A DNA stretch of 64,000 nt from the NCBI RefSeq assembly GCF_015841355.1, contig NZ_CP064908.1, positions 248,001 through 312,000 of the forward strand, given 5' to 3'. The notes under the pieces were generated by a model. The model searched no databases. It saw nothing but the letters and a program-made list of their open reading frames with translations, and was not told the DNA's origin. Shown piece by piece: positions 52,198 to 60,978 of this stretch; the first letter of the stretch is position 1; each line of letters opens with the position of its first letter. The position numbers and the translations under genes are program-made. Origin of the DNA: Synechococcus sp. CBW1107 (lineage in GTDB: Bacteria > Cyanobacteriota > Cyanobacteriia > PCC-6307 > Cyanobiaceae).

Positions 52198-53865
52198 ATG
52201 CGCGACTTCTGCGCCCTCTATGAGCAGCTCGATCGCAGCCCCGGCACGACGGCCCGGGTGTCGGCCCTGGAGGCCTATCTGCGCGCGGTCGATCCCGCCG
52301 ACGGGGCCTGGGCGCTCTCCCTGCTGCTGGGCAAGCGGCGCAGGCGGCTGATCACCGGCCGGCGGCTTCGGGAGATCGCCCTGGCCGCCTCGGCCCTGCC
52401 GGAATGGCTGTTCGATGACTGCCATGCCCAGGTGGGCGACAGCGCCGAAACGATCGCCCTGTTGCTGCCGCAGCTGACGCTGCCTGAGGCGGAGCTGATC
52501 GAGCGGCCCCTGGCGGAATGGATGGGTGAGCGGCTGCCGGCGATCGCGGCGCTGGAGCCTGCCGCCCAGGCCCGGGCCGTGCTGGAGGCCTGGGCCTCCC
52601 TTCCCGCAGGCCAGGCGTTCCTGTTCAACAAGCTGCTCACCGGGGGCCTGCGGGTGGGGGTCTCCACGGGGCTGGTCACCCGGGCCCTGGCGCGGGTGGC
52701 GGGGCTCGAGGAGGCCGAAATCGCCCAGCGGCTGATGGGGGGCTTCGAGCCGACGGCCGACGCCTTCCGCAACCTGCTCGCCCCTGCGGCGGCAGGGGCG
52801 GCGGCGCCGGCGAGCCGCCCCTTCCCGTTCTTCCTGGCCAGCCCTCTCGATCCGGCCCAGCTGGAGAGCTGGGATCCCAGCCACTGGCGGGCGGAGTGGA
52901 AGTGGGACGGCATCCGCGGCCAGCTGATCCGCCGCGCCGGCGGCAGCTTTCTCTGGAGCCGCGGCGAGGAGCTGGTGAACGAGAGTTTTCCCGAACTGGT
53001 GAGCCTGGGGGAGGCCCTGCCGGAGGGCACCGTCCTCGACGGCGAAGTGATCGTCTGGAACCCCGGCGAGAAGCGACCCGAGGGCTTCGCGGCCCTGCAG
53101 CGACGGCTGGGGCGCAGGAGCGTGGGAGCGGCCCTGCGCCGCCAGTGCCCGATGGCCTTCGTGGCCTACGACCTGCTCGAATCGGGTGGCGCCGACCGGC
53201 GCGACGAACCGCTGCGCCAGCGGCTGGAGCGCCTGGCGGAGCTGTGTGCTGTCGTGGCCGGGGGCGATCACCCCGAGCGGCAGCGCCTGCGCGGCTCGGC
53301 GGCCGTACCCATGACCAGCTGGGAGGAGCTGGAGCGGCAGCGCGGTCGCGCCCGCGAGGTGGGGGCCGAGGGACTGATGCTCAAACGGCTGGAGTCCCCC
53401 TACAGGGCCGGCCGCCGCCGGGGCGACTGGTGGAAGCACAAGCTCGAACCGCTCCACCTCGATGCGGTGCTGCTCTACGCCCAGGCCGGCAGCGGCCGCC
53501 GCGCCAACCTCCACACCGATTACACCTTCGGGATCTGGAGCCGCCCACCGGGATCAGCCGGCGCGGAACCCCAGCTGATGACCTTCGCCAAGGCCTACTC
53601 AGGACTCGATGATGCCGAGATCGCCGAGCTCGACCGCTGGATCCGCCGCCACACCACCGAGCGCTTCGGTCCGGTGCGGGCAGTGGAACCCCTGCAGGTG
53701 TTCGAGCTGGCCTTCGAAGGGCTGCAACCCTCGAAACGTCACAAGAGCGGCCTGGCGGTGCGCTTCCCGCGCATCGCCCGCTGGCGCCGCGACAAACCGG
53801 CGGCGGAAGCCGACAGCCTCGCCACGGCCCTCAGGCTGCTGGAGGGGATCAGCCCCCCGGGCTGA
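52198..53865 (+). CDS. ATP-dependent DNA ligase
   Basis: The enzyme seals DNA nicks using ATP; this is additional to the usual NAD-dependent ligase. The 555-residue protein has an N-terminal DNA-binding domain (FNKLLTGGLRVGVSTGLVTR), the nucleotidyl-transfer Lys in EWKWDGIRGQL (Lys235), TVLDGEVIVW, EGLMLKRLESPY and the WWKHKLEP motif. An OB domain follows. It is of the type that accompanies an MBL exonuclease and an Lhr-like helicase in DNA-damage sets. The ATG at 52198 is preferred over a GTG at 52168. The stop overlaps the convergent DUF4178 gene by 17 bases. Confidence 0.93.
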   Translation: MRDFCALYEQLDRSPGTTARVSALEAYLRAVDPADGAWALSLLLGKRRRRLITGRRLREIALAASALPEWLFDDCHAQVGDSAETIALLLPQLTLPEAELIERPLAEWMGERLPAIAALEPAAQARAVLEAWASLPAGQAFLFNKLLTGGLRVGVSTGLVTRALARVAGLEEAEIAQRLMGGFEPTADAFRNLLAPAAAGAAAPASRPFPFFLASPLDPAQLESWDPSHWRAEWKWDGIRGQLIRRAGGSFLWSRGEELVNESFPELVSLGEALPEGTVLDGEVIVWNPGEKRPEGFAALQRRLGRRSVGAALRRQCPMAFVAYDLLESGGADRRDEPLRQRLERLAELCAVVAGGDHPERQRLRGSAAVPMTSWEELERQRGRAREVGAEGLMLKRLESPYRAGRRRGDWWKHKLEPLHLDAVLLYAQAGSGRRANLHTDYTFGIWSRPPGSAGAEPQLMTFAKAYSGLDDAEIAELDRWIRRHTTERFGPVRAVEPLQVFELAFEGLQPSKRHKSGLAVRFPRIARWRRDKPAAEADSLATALRLLEGISPPG

Positions 53866-54514
53866 GGGTCCTGTACACCGAACGACCATCCCCCGGCAGC
53901 AGCACCAGGGACGCGGGATCCAGCTGACGGCCAAGGGTCACTTCCGCCTCCGCCTCCGCGGGCTCGAGCTCAGAGCCAGGGGCCGGGGGGCGGGATCCCG
54001 GGCTGCCCCCATCCCAGCGCTCCAGGGACAGCACCAGGCCCTCGGGTCCCTCGTAATCGCCGAAGCGGCAGCCGCTCAGCCGCCGGTTCATGGTGCGGGA
54101 GGTGGAGCTCACCGCCGCGCGGCCCTGTTCCCTGAGCCGGTAGGTGACCCCCTCCCAGGTGATCGTCGCCGGGAAGGGCAGGGGCTGACGATCCAGCTGG
54201 CGGGCCAGCTCATCCGGGCCCCGCTCCAGCCAGCTCACCTCCAGCCAGTCGTCTTCACAGACGCAGAGCCAGCGGCCCTCGCTGCCATCGCGCACCAGAT
54301 ACTCGAGCCACTGAAAACCCTCCTCGTCGTAGAGCAGGCGGTCTTCCACGACCCAGTCGCGGCCTTCGGCCTGGACGATGTCACCTGTGCGCAGGTCGAA
54401 GAGCGTGCGCTCCTGGGGCAGGGCCGCCGGGGGCCGGCGTCGCTTCTGCCGCTCGCGCAGGACCCACGCCGCCACCAGCAGCAGCACCAGCAGAACCCAG
54501 ACGCCCATGGGCAC
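53849..54514 (-). CDS. DUF4178-domain protein with N-terminal membrane helix
   Basis: The 221-residue protein starts with one helix (MGVWVLLVLLLVAAWVL). The DUF4178 pattern follows: FDLRTGDIVQAEGRDWVVED, EGFQWLEYLVRDG and WLCVCEDDWLEVSWLE. DUF4178 genes cluster with DUF350, aminopropyltransferase and PspA genes in many bacteria, all present here within 7 kb. It is 62 bases downstream of the aminopropyltransferase on the same strand. Confidence 0.85.
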   Translation of the reverse strand: MPMGVWVLLVLLLVAAWVLRERQKRRRPPAALPQERTLFDLRTGDIVQAEGRDWVVEDRLLYDEEGFQWLEYLVRDGSEGRWLCVCEDDWLEVSWLERGPDELARQLDRQPLPFPATITWEGVTYRLREQGRAAVSSTSRTMNRRLSGCRFGDYEGPEGLVLSLERWDGGSPGSRPPAPGSELEPAEAEAEVTLGRQLDPASLVLLPGDGRSVYRTLSPGG

Positions 54515-54576
54515 GGCTTCGGCCCGGAGCCCGTCGTCCGGAGAGGTTCAGCCTATCGAGCGGGGCCGGGCGGGAC

Positions 54577-56109
54577 TCAGTCCTGCCGCCAGAGGGACTG
54601 GCGCTGGTAGCCATCCAGCACCGGCCGCGACAGACGGTTGGGCAGCACGAGCGCATCGCGTGGCGGGCGCAGATCCCGGGGCAGCAGGAACAGCCGCTCC
54701 AGCTGGGCCCGATCGAACCAGCGGCCCTCGAAGGGCAGGGCACCGGCCTGGAGGCGCTGGCCCCGGCGGTGGGCCAGCACGAACCCCCAGGGCCCGAAAC
54801 TGGGCACATCGACGCTGTAGGGCCGCGCCACCAGGCCCAGTTCGGCCAGGGTGGCCTGGATCGAGGCCATCACCTTGGGGGTGAAGAACGGTGTTGAGGC
54901 CTGCGTCACCAGCAGGCCGCCGGGCGCCAGCCGCCCCAGCAGGCGCCCATAGAACGTGACGCTGTAGAGCCTTGCCAGAGCCGGGCTCTCAGGATCCGGG
55001 AAATCGGCGATCACCACGTCGTAGGGGCCCGGCAGACGACGCACCAGCTCGAAGGCATCCCCGACGTGCGTCCTGACCCGCGGGTCGTCAAGGCTGGCCT
55101 TGTTCAGGCGCCGCAGGACGGGATGGGCCCTGGCCAGCTGCAGCATCTGCAGATCCAGCTCCACCAGATCGAGACGGCGCACCCCCGGCCAGCGCAGGAT
55201 CTCCCGTGCCGCCAGGCCATCGCCCGCCCCCAGCAGCAGCACCCGCTCAGGCCGCCCGTGCAGGGCCAGGGCCGGATGCACCAGCGCCTCGTGGTAGCGG
55301 TATTCATCCAGGCTCGAGAACTGCAGGTTCCCATCGAGGAACAGCCGCAGATCGCCGCGGCGGCTGGTGAGCACGATGCGCTGATGGCGCGACTGCACCC
55401 GCCCCACCACCGGATCGTCGTAGAGGCCATCCTCGATCCGGTTGCCGAGGGGCACCAGCGCCCAGGCCGCCAGAGCGGCCAGGGGAAGGGCCGCGCTCAC
55501 CGGCCAGCGCCAGCGGCGGCAACCGGGAAACACCCAGCACAGCACCGCGCTGCTGATCAGGGGCATCATCGCCAGCAGACCAGCGGTGGGCAGCAGGCCG
55601 AACCACGGCAGCAGCAGCAGCGGAAACAGCAGGGACCCCAGCAGGGCTCCGAGGTAATCCAGGGCCAGCACCCGGGCCAGGGCTTGGCGCAGGTGCTGCT
55701 GGCTCTCCAGCAACCGGGTGAGCAGGGGCACCTCCATGCCCCCCAGCACCCCCACCAGCACGGTCACCACCACCAGGGCCAGCCAGAGCGGGCCATCGAC
55801 ACTGAACAGAGCGAACAGCGCCAGCGGCCCCAGCAGGCAGAGTGGAGAGAGGCAGAGCTCCACCAGCAGAAACGCGTTCAGGAGCCGCTGCTGGGGCCGC
55901 ACACCACCGCCGACGAACTGACTCAGCCAGGCCCCCAGCCCCATGGCCGCCAGGAAGGTGCCGATCACCATCCCCGTGGCCAGGGCCACATCGCCAAGCA
56001 GATAGCTCGCCTGGGTGACAAGCATCAGCTCCAGCACCAGCCCCACGCTTGAGGAGAGCGCGGCGGTGGCCAGCAGCACCCGCACCTGCAGCGGCGAGAG
56101 GGGCGGCAT
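54577..56109 (-). CDS. membrane-bound polyamine aminopropyltransferase (spermidine-synthase-like)
   Basis: The first ~220 of 510 residues hold about seven hydrophobic segments (VRVLLATAALSSSVGLVLEL onward). The rest is a spermidine-synthase-like domain with FSSLDEYRYHEALVHPA, LLLGAGDGLAAREILRW, VELDLQML and DVVIADFPDP. It would transfer aminopropyl groups from decarboxylated S-adenosylmethionine to a membrane-near acceptor. The membrane part and clustering with DUF350/DUF4178 separate it from housekeeping SpeE. It follows a small gene by 2 bases, so an operon is likely. Confidence 0.9.
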   Translation of the reverse strand: MPPLSPLQVRVLLATAALSSSVGLVLELMLVTQASYLLGDVALATGMVIGTFLAAMGLGAWLSQFVGGGVRPQQRLLNAFLLVELCLSPLCLLGPLALFALFSVDGPLWLALVVVTVLVGVLGGMEVPLLTRLLESQQHLRQALARVLALDYLGALLGSLLFPLLLLPWFGLLPTAGLLAMMPLISSAVLCWVFPGCRRWRWPVSAALPLAALAAWALVPLGNRIEDGLYDDPVVGRVQSRHQRIVLTSRRGDLRLFLDGNLQFSSLDEYRYHEALVHPALALHGRPERVLLLGAGDGLAAREILRWPGVRRLDLVELDLQMLQLARAHPVLRRLNKASLDDPRVRTHVGDAFELVRRLPGPYDVVIADFPDPESPALARLYSVTFYGRLLGRLAPGGLLVTQASTPFFTPKVMASIQATLAELGLVARPYSVDVPSFGPWGFVLAHRRGQRLQAGALPFEGRWFDRAQLERLFLLPRDLRPPRDALVLPNRLSRPVLDGYQRQSLWRQD

Positions 56110-56111
56110 GG

Positions 56112-56342
56112 CTACTTGGCCGTCCCGGGGCCCCGCCCCTGGAATCCAGGCCAGCTGGAGCGACCGCTTCGGGGCACCCAGACGCCGCCCCGGTAGCTGC
56201 CGCGGTAACTCACCCCACTGGATCCGGACGGCACCCCCTCCTGCCCCAGTCGGAACAGGAAGGGCCGGCTGACCGCGGTGACCGTGCCCACCGTCACCGC
56301 CGAGAGAGTGAGCACCAGGATCAACGTGCGCTCGAGGGCCAT
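56112..56342 (-). CDS. small exported or membrane protein of the DUF350/aminopropyltransferase cluster
   Basis: The 76-residue protein has one hydrophobic N-terminal segment (TLILVLTLSAVTVGTVTAV). A Gly/Ser/Arg-rich tail follows with a GSSGVSYRGSYRGGVW stretch. Its position between two cluster genes with 1-2 base gaps supports it. It may correspond to the small DUF4247-like component in related clusters, but similarity was not recognised directly. Confidence 0.6.
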   Translation of the reverse strand: MALERTLILVLTLSAVTVGTVTAVSRPFLFRLGQEGVPSGSSGVSYRGSYRGGVWVPRSGRSSWPGFQGRGPGTAK

Positions 56343-56343
56343 C

Positions 56344-57390
56344 TCAGGCCTCCAGCGTCAGCACAGCCACCGGGTGGGGACTGAGCACGCCGTCCTCCAG
56401 CACCAGCCGCATCCACTCGATCTCCCAGGGCTCACCACCATCGGCGATGGTTTCAGGCAGCGTCAGCCGCAACCCCAGGCTGGCGGGCTCCTCCACCCTG
56501 AGATGGAGCACCTCCTCCACCGTCAGCCAGTGGTCACCGTCGCTGGAGTGGGCCGCCACCGGCAAGACCCGCTTGAAGTCCAGGCGCGAGCGGCCGAGGG
56601 CATCGCTCACCTCCAGCTGCAGCTCCGCCTGCAACCGGGGGGAGTGGGGACCGGCGTCGCTGGAGGGACGCTCATAGCGGGCCCGCACCTCGACACGCAC
56701 CAGGCCAGCTCCTCCAAGACGGCAGCGCAGATGCACACGGTTGTCCTCCAGGCGCAGCACCTTGCGCAGGCGCCAGTTGCGATAGATGGAGCTCATGGCG
56801 ATCCCCGCCATCAGCAGCGTCACCAGGGCGGTGAACCAGAGCAGCGGGGCGTCGACGCTGTGGTTGCGCACCTCCAGCCGCAGCAGCAGGGGGCTCTCCA
56901 GGGGCCTGCCGGCCGTGTCGAGCAGATCCTCGAGCGTGAGCCGCAGCCGGTACAACCCCGAACCCGGCGGCCGCAGCGACAGCCGCAGCCCGTCGTCGCT
57001 CTCCTCCCAGCGGCCGCTCTCCCCCCCCTCCGACCAGGTGCCGGACTCGCGCCAGCCATCCTTCGCCAGCTCCAGCACGGTGGCGCCGCCGGCGTCGAGC
57101 AGCTCCACCCCCAGCCCCATCGAGCTGTTCACGGGCAGCTCGGCCCGCAGCTGGATCAGCGGGCTGCCGAACCAGCCCGAGTCCAGGCGCAGGGGTTCGC
57201 TGGTGCTCGACTCCTCCGGCACCACCGCGATCTGCTGGCGCTGGGGCCGCTCCAGCATAGAGATCAGCAGGACCAGCAGAGGGATGAGGGGCAACAGCCA
57301 GAGCAGCAGGGGCCAGCGCCGCACAGAGGCCGAAGCGGGCCCGGCACCGGACCGCTCCTTAGCCTGAAGGGCGCTTCGGGATGCCGCCAT
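56344..57390 (-). CDS. membrane protein with large beta-rich domain, aminopropyltransferase cluster
   Basis: From the ATG at 57390 the product has 348 residues. A first helix (LLLWLLPLIPLLVLLISML, ~27-46) is followed by a beta-rich domain (LRLDSGWFGSPLIQLRAELP to LRLEVRNHS), a second helix (WFTALVTLLMAGIAMSSIY) and a second beta domain ending HPVAVLTLEA. The predicted domain placement is outside the cytoplasm for the first beta part. The ATG overlaps the divergent DUF350 start in a CATG; a GTG at 57324 just before the first helix may be the real start. No family name is known to me. Confidence 0.7.
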   Translation of the reverse strand: MAASRSALQAKERSGAGPASASVRRWPLLLWLLPLIPLLVLLISMLERPQRQQIAVVPEESSTSEPLRLDSGWFGSPLIQLRAELPVNSSMGLGVELLDAGGATVLELAKDGWRESGTWSEGGESGRWEESDDGLRLSLRPPGSGLYRLRLTLEDLLDTAGRPLESPLLLRLEVRNHSVDAPLLWFTALVTLLMAGIAMSSIYRNWRLRKVLRLEDNRVHLRCRLGGAGLVRVEVRARYERPSSDAGPHSPRLQAELQLEVSDALGRSRLDFKRVLPVAAHSSDGDHWLTVEEVLHLRVEEPASLGLRLTLPETIADGGEPWEIEWMRLVLEDGVLSPHPVAVLTLEA

Positions 57391-57598
57391 GGTCAAACCC
57401 CTGCTCCAGCTCCTGCTGACGGTCGGGTGGACCGTCGTCGGGGTCATCCTCATCTATGCGGGCCTGCTGCTGTTCGACAAGCTCTCCCCGATCGACTACC
57501 GCTCCGAGATCCGCAAGGGCAACGTGGCGGCCGGCGTGGTGCTGGGGGCCGTGATCCTGGCCATCGCCGCGGTGGTGGTGGGCATCCTCACCACCTGA
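57389..57598 (+). CDS. DUF350 membrane protein
   Basis: The 69-residue product has two helices (LLQLLLTVGWTVVGVILIYA, AAGVVLGAVILAIAAVVVGI) separated by DKLSPIDYRSEIRKGNVA, the typical DUF350 half. DUF350 is linked to PspA and to polyamine/peptide ligase or aminopropyltransferase genes in published comparative surveys of PspA partners. It is divergent from the cluster on the left and 16 bases before the helicase. Confidence 0.85.
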   Translation: MVKPLLQLLLTVGWTVVGVILIYAGLLLFDKLSPIDYRSEIRKGNVAAGVVLGAVILAIAAVVVGILTT

Positions 57599-57614
57599 TC
57601 CGGACCCCCCTGCC

Positions 57615-60155
57615 TTGGCCACGCAGCCCGTTGCCCTCGAGCCGATCGAGGCCTGGTTCCGCCGCAAGGGCTGGCGGCCTCTTCCCTTTCAGCGCCAGTG
57701 CTGGAAGGCCTACCTGCGCGGGCGGAACGGGCTGATCCAGGTGCCCACCGGCGCCGGCAAGACCTATGCGGCGGTGATGGGACCGATCGCCGCGATGCTG
57801 GCGAATCCAGAACCGGGCCTGCGCCTGCTCTATCTCACACCCCTGCGTGCCCTCAGCCGCGATCTGGCCCTGGCAATCCGCGAGCCGATCGAGACCATGG
57901 GCTGGCCGCTGACGCTGGGCATCCGCAACGGCGACACCGCCAGCAGCGAACGCAGCCGTCAGCTCAGGCAGCCGCCCCAGATCCTGATCACCACGCCGGA
58001 ATCGCTCTCGGTGCTGCTGGCGAACCGGGCGGCTCCGCAGCTGTTCGCGGGCCTCGACGCGGTGGTGCTGGATGAATGGCACGAGCTGATGGGCAGCAAG
58101 CGCGGCAGCCAGACGGAGCTGGCCCTGAGCTGGCTGCGGGGCCATCGCCCCGGCCTGCGCACCTGGGCGATCAGCGCCACCATCGGCAATCTGGAGGAGG
58201 CCGCCCGGGCAGCGGTGGGGGTTGGGGCGACAGAGGACCCCCTGCTGGTGCGGGCGCGGGTGCGACGGGGCACGGAGATCCGCAGCCTGCTGCCGGAGTC
58301 GATCGATGGCTTTCCCTGGGGCGGTCACCTGGGCCTGCGCATGTACGAGGAGCTGGTGGCGGCCCTCGATCCAGCCATCTCCACGCTGATCTTCACCAAC
58401 ACGCGCAATCAGTCGGAGCGCTGGCATCAATGCCTCCGCTACGCCTGCCCGGAGATGGAGGGGGCCCTGGCCCTGCACCACGGCTCGATCGACAGGGCCG
58501 AGCGCGAGGCGATCGAGGCGGGCGTGAAGGCGGGTGACGTGCGCTGGGTGGTCTGCACCAGCGCCCTGGATCTGGGGGTCGACTTCCAGCCGGTGGAGCG
58601 GGTGGTGCAGATCGGCAGTGCCAAGAACCTGGCGCGGCTGCTGCAGCGGGCCGGCCGCTCAGCCCACACCCCCGGCGGTACCTCCCAGGTGCTGTTCATG
58701 CCCACCAATGCGCTGGAGCTGCTGGAGGTGTCGGCGATGCGGCGGGGGCTGGAGGAAGGGCTGGTGGAAACCCGCCGGCCGCCGGCGGCGCCACTGGACG
58801 TGCTGCTGCAGCACCTCACCAGCCTGGCCTGCGGCCCGGGTTTCGATCCGGATCTGGAGCTGGAGCGGGTGCGCAGCAGCTGGAGCTACCGCCACCTCGA
58901 TGGGGCCAGCTGGCAGTGGTGCCTGCGCTTCCTGGAGCACGGCGGCGACTGCCTCGGCGCCTACCCCCGCTTCCGCAAGCTGGAACGCGATCCGTGCGCG
59001 GCAGCAACATCCACGCCGAAGGCGTCTTTTCTCTACAAGGTCAGGGATCCCGCCATCGCCCGCCTGCACCGGCTGGGAATCGGCACGATCACCTCCAGCA
59101 GCTCCATCAGCGTCAAGGTGGTGCGCGGCGCCACCCTCGGCCATGTGGAGGAGGGGTTCGTGTCACGGCTGAGACCCGGTGATGTGTTCTTCTTCGCCGG
59201 GCGGCAGCTGGAGTTCGTGCGGCTGCGGGACATGACCGCCCTGGTGAAGGCCAGCACCCGCAAGAGCCGCATGGTGCCCGCCTGGGCCGGGGGTCAGATG
59301 GCCCTCTCCGATCTGCTCAGCGTGCATCTGCGCCGCGAGGTGCACCGCTGTGCCGGTGCGATCCAGGCCGGCGATCCGGCGGCAGCCGCGGCAGGCGGAG
59401 GCGCCGATCAGCAGCTCGACACGGCCGAACTGCGGGCTCTCGAGCCGCTGCTGCGCCGTCAGGCCCTCCTCTCGCGCCTGCCCCGGGAGGATCAGTTCCT
59501 GGTGGAGGTGACCCGCAGCCGCGAGGGCAGCCACCTGTTCGCCTACCCCTTCGAGGGACGCTTCGTGCACGAAGGGCTGGGCTTCCTCTGGGCCGGGCGG
59601 CTCACCCGGATTCAGTCGGCGACGATCACGGTGTCGGTGAACGATTACGGCTTCGAGCTGCTGGCCCCCCGCGGCTATCCCTTCGAAGCGCTCTACGAGG
59701 CCTGGAGCGAGGCGCTGCTCGACCAGACGGACCTCGAAGCGGACCTGGAGGCCTCGATCAACCTCTCCGAGCTCTGCCGCCGACGCTTCCGGTCGATCGC
59801 CCAGATTGCCGGCCTGGTGGTGAACGGCTTCCCGGGGCAGAAGAAGAGCGGCAGCCAGCTGCAGATCAGCGCCGCCCTGCTCTTCGATGTCTTCAGCCGC
59901 CATGAACCCGGCAACCGCCTGCTGGAGCAGGCCCGCCGCGAGGTGATGGATGAGCAGCTGGAACTGGGCCGCCTGCGCCAGGCCCTGGAGCGACTCAGCC
60001 GCGCCCAGCGCCTGCTGGAACGCACTCCACGACCGGGACCCTTCGCCTTCCCCCTGCTGGTGGAACGCCTCAACAACCGCATGAGCAGCGAGTCGGTGCT
60101 GGAGCGGGTGCAGCGGCTGGTGGCTGAGGCCAGAACAGCCGAAGACGACGGTTGA
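57615..60155 (+). CDS. ligase-associated DEXH-box helicase (Lhr-like)
   Basis: The 846-residue SF2 helicase has Walker A at 44-50 (PTGAGKT), motif Ia LYLTPLRALSRDL, DEWH at 153-156, SAT at 187-189, motif V CTSALDLGVDFQPVERV and motif VI LLQRAGRSAHTPGG. The C-terminal Lhr-type region includes VEVTRSREGSHLFAYPFEGR and NDYGFELLAPRGYPF. The family is known as the helicase partner of the ATP-dependent ligase and MBL exonuclease in DNA-damage response. The start is TTG at 57615, 16 bases after DUF350. Confidence 0.94.
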   Translation: MATQPVALEPIEAWFRRKGWRPLPFQRQCWKAYLRGRNGLIQVPTGAGKTYAAVMGPIAAMLANPEPGLRLLYLTPLRALSRDLALAIREPIETMGWPLTLGIRNGDTASSERSRQLRQPPQILITTPESLSVLLANRAAPQLFAGLDAVVLDEWHELMGSKRGSQTELALSWLRGHRPGLRTWAISATIGNLEEAARAAVGVGATEDPLLVRARVRRGTEIRSLLPESIDGFPWGGHLGLRMYEELVAALDPAISTLIFTNTRNQSERWHQCLRYACPEMEGALALHHGSIDRAEREAIEAGVKAGDVRWVVCTSALDLGVDFQPVERVVQIGSAKNLARLLQRAGRSAHTPGGTSQVLFMPTNALELLEVSAMRRGLEEGLVETRRPPAAPLDVLLQHLTSLACGPGFDPDLELERVRSSWSYRHLDGASWQWCLRFLEHGGDCLGAYPRFRKLERDPCAAATSTPKASFLYKVRDPAIARLHRLGIGTITSSSSISVKVVRGATLGHVEEGFVSRLRPGDVFFFAGRQLEFVRLRDMTALVKASTRKSRMVPAWAGGQMALSDLLSVHLRREVHRCAGAIQAGDPAAAAAGGGADQQLDTAELRALEPLLRRQALLSRLPREDQFLVEVTRSREGSHLFAYPFEGRFVHEGLGFLWAGRLTRIQSATITVSVNDYGFELLAPRGYPFEALYEAWSEALLDQTDLEADLEASINLSELCRRRFRSIAQIAGLVVNGFPGQKKSGSQLQISAALLFDVFSRHEPGNRLLEQARREVMDEQLELGRLRQALERLSRAQRLLERTPRPGPFAFPLLVERLNNRMSSESVLERVQRLVAEARTAEDDG

Positions 60156-60261
60156 CGGTCTCCGTTCAATGAACGCTGCTGACGTTCCCCCTGGGCAGCT
60201 GGAGAAGATCGGGCGCCATCCCTAGCCTGAGCGCGATCACTCCATCGCACACAGGCCTGCT

Positions 60262-60978
60262 GTGAAGTCATTCATCTACTGGTTGATGGGCGATCGGGCC
60301 GGACGGGTGGTGGTGGGGAGCTGGCGCTGGCTGTGGGGCCTGCCGGTGGAATCCGGCGGCAAGGTGGCCGTCGCGGTGGCCGAGGAATCGCTGCAGTCGA
60401 TGCAGGAATCGGTGCAGAAGCTGGCGAAGGCCGTGGCCATGCAGGTGGGCGCCTACGAGCGGGCCAAGAAGAAGTACCAGGAGAAGACCATCGAGCTGGG
60501 CAACTTCGAGCAGCAGGCCCTGCTGGCGCAGAAGACCGGTCAGGAGGACGGAGCGAAGCTGGCGATGGGTCGTGCCATTCAGATCGAGAAGCTGCTGCCG
60601 GCGCTGGAGCAGCAGGTGCAGCAGGCCGAGGCTTTCGTGACCGCGTCCAAGGACAAGCTGAACCGGGAGCGCCTCAAGCTCGAGCGCTACAAGAGCGACA
60701 TGCAGAACATGAAGGATCTGGCGGAGGTGAACGCAGCGCTCGAATCGATCGCCCAGGTCAACAACGAGTTCGACATCGGCTCGGCCCGCTCGTCCTTCGA
60801 GGCCGCCCGCAGTGCCGTGGAAGGCCGCCACCTGCGCAGCACCGCCCTGGCGGAACTCTCCGAGAACCCCCAGGAGAAGTTGACGGCGGATCTCGAGCAG
60901 CTCTCGCTCGATGCCGAGGTGGCCCAGCGACTCCAGGCCCTTGAAGCCGCGACTCAGCCGAAACCTCAGCAGCCATGA
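60262..60978 (+). CDS. PspA/IM30-family protein
   Basis: The 238-residue product is almost wholly helical coiled coil from about residue 35 to 180 (ESLQSMQESVQKLAKAVAMQ, KKYQEKTIELGNFEQQALLA, RAIQIEKLLPALEQQVQQAE). A short amphipathic N-terminal part (SFIYWLMGDRAGRVVVGSWR) fits membrane binding. The domain is PspA/IM30-like, an ESCRT-III relative that guards membranes, but a diverged member rather than Vipp1 itself. The gene starts with GTG and its stop overlaps the next gene by 4 bases. Confidence 0.8.
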   Translation: MKSFIYWLMGDRAGRVVVGSWRWLWGLPVESGGKVAVAVAEESLQSMQESVQKLAKAVAMQVGAYERAKKKYQEKTIELGNFEQQALLAQKTGQEDGAKLAMGRAIQIEKLLPALEQQVQQAEAFVTASKDKLNRERLKLERYKSDMQNMKDLAEVNAALESIAQVNNEFDIGSARSSFEAARSAVEGRHLRSTALAELSENPQEKLTADLEQLSLDAEVAQRLQALEAATQPKPQQP

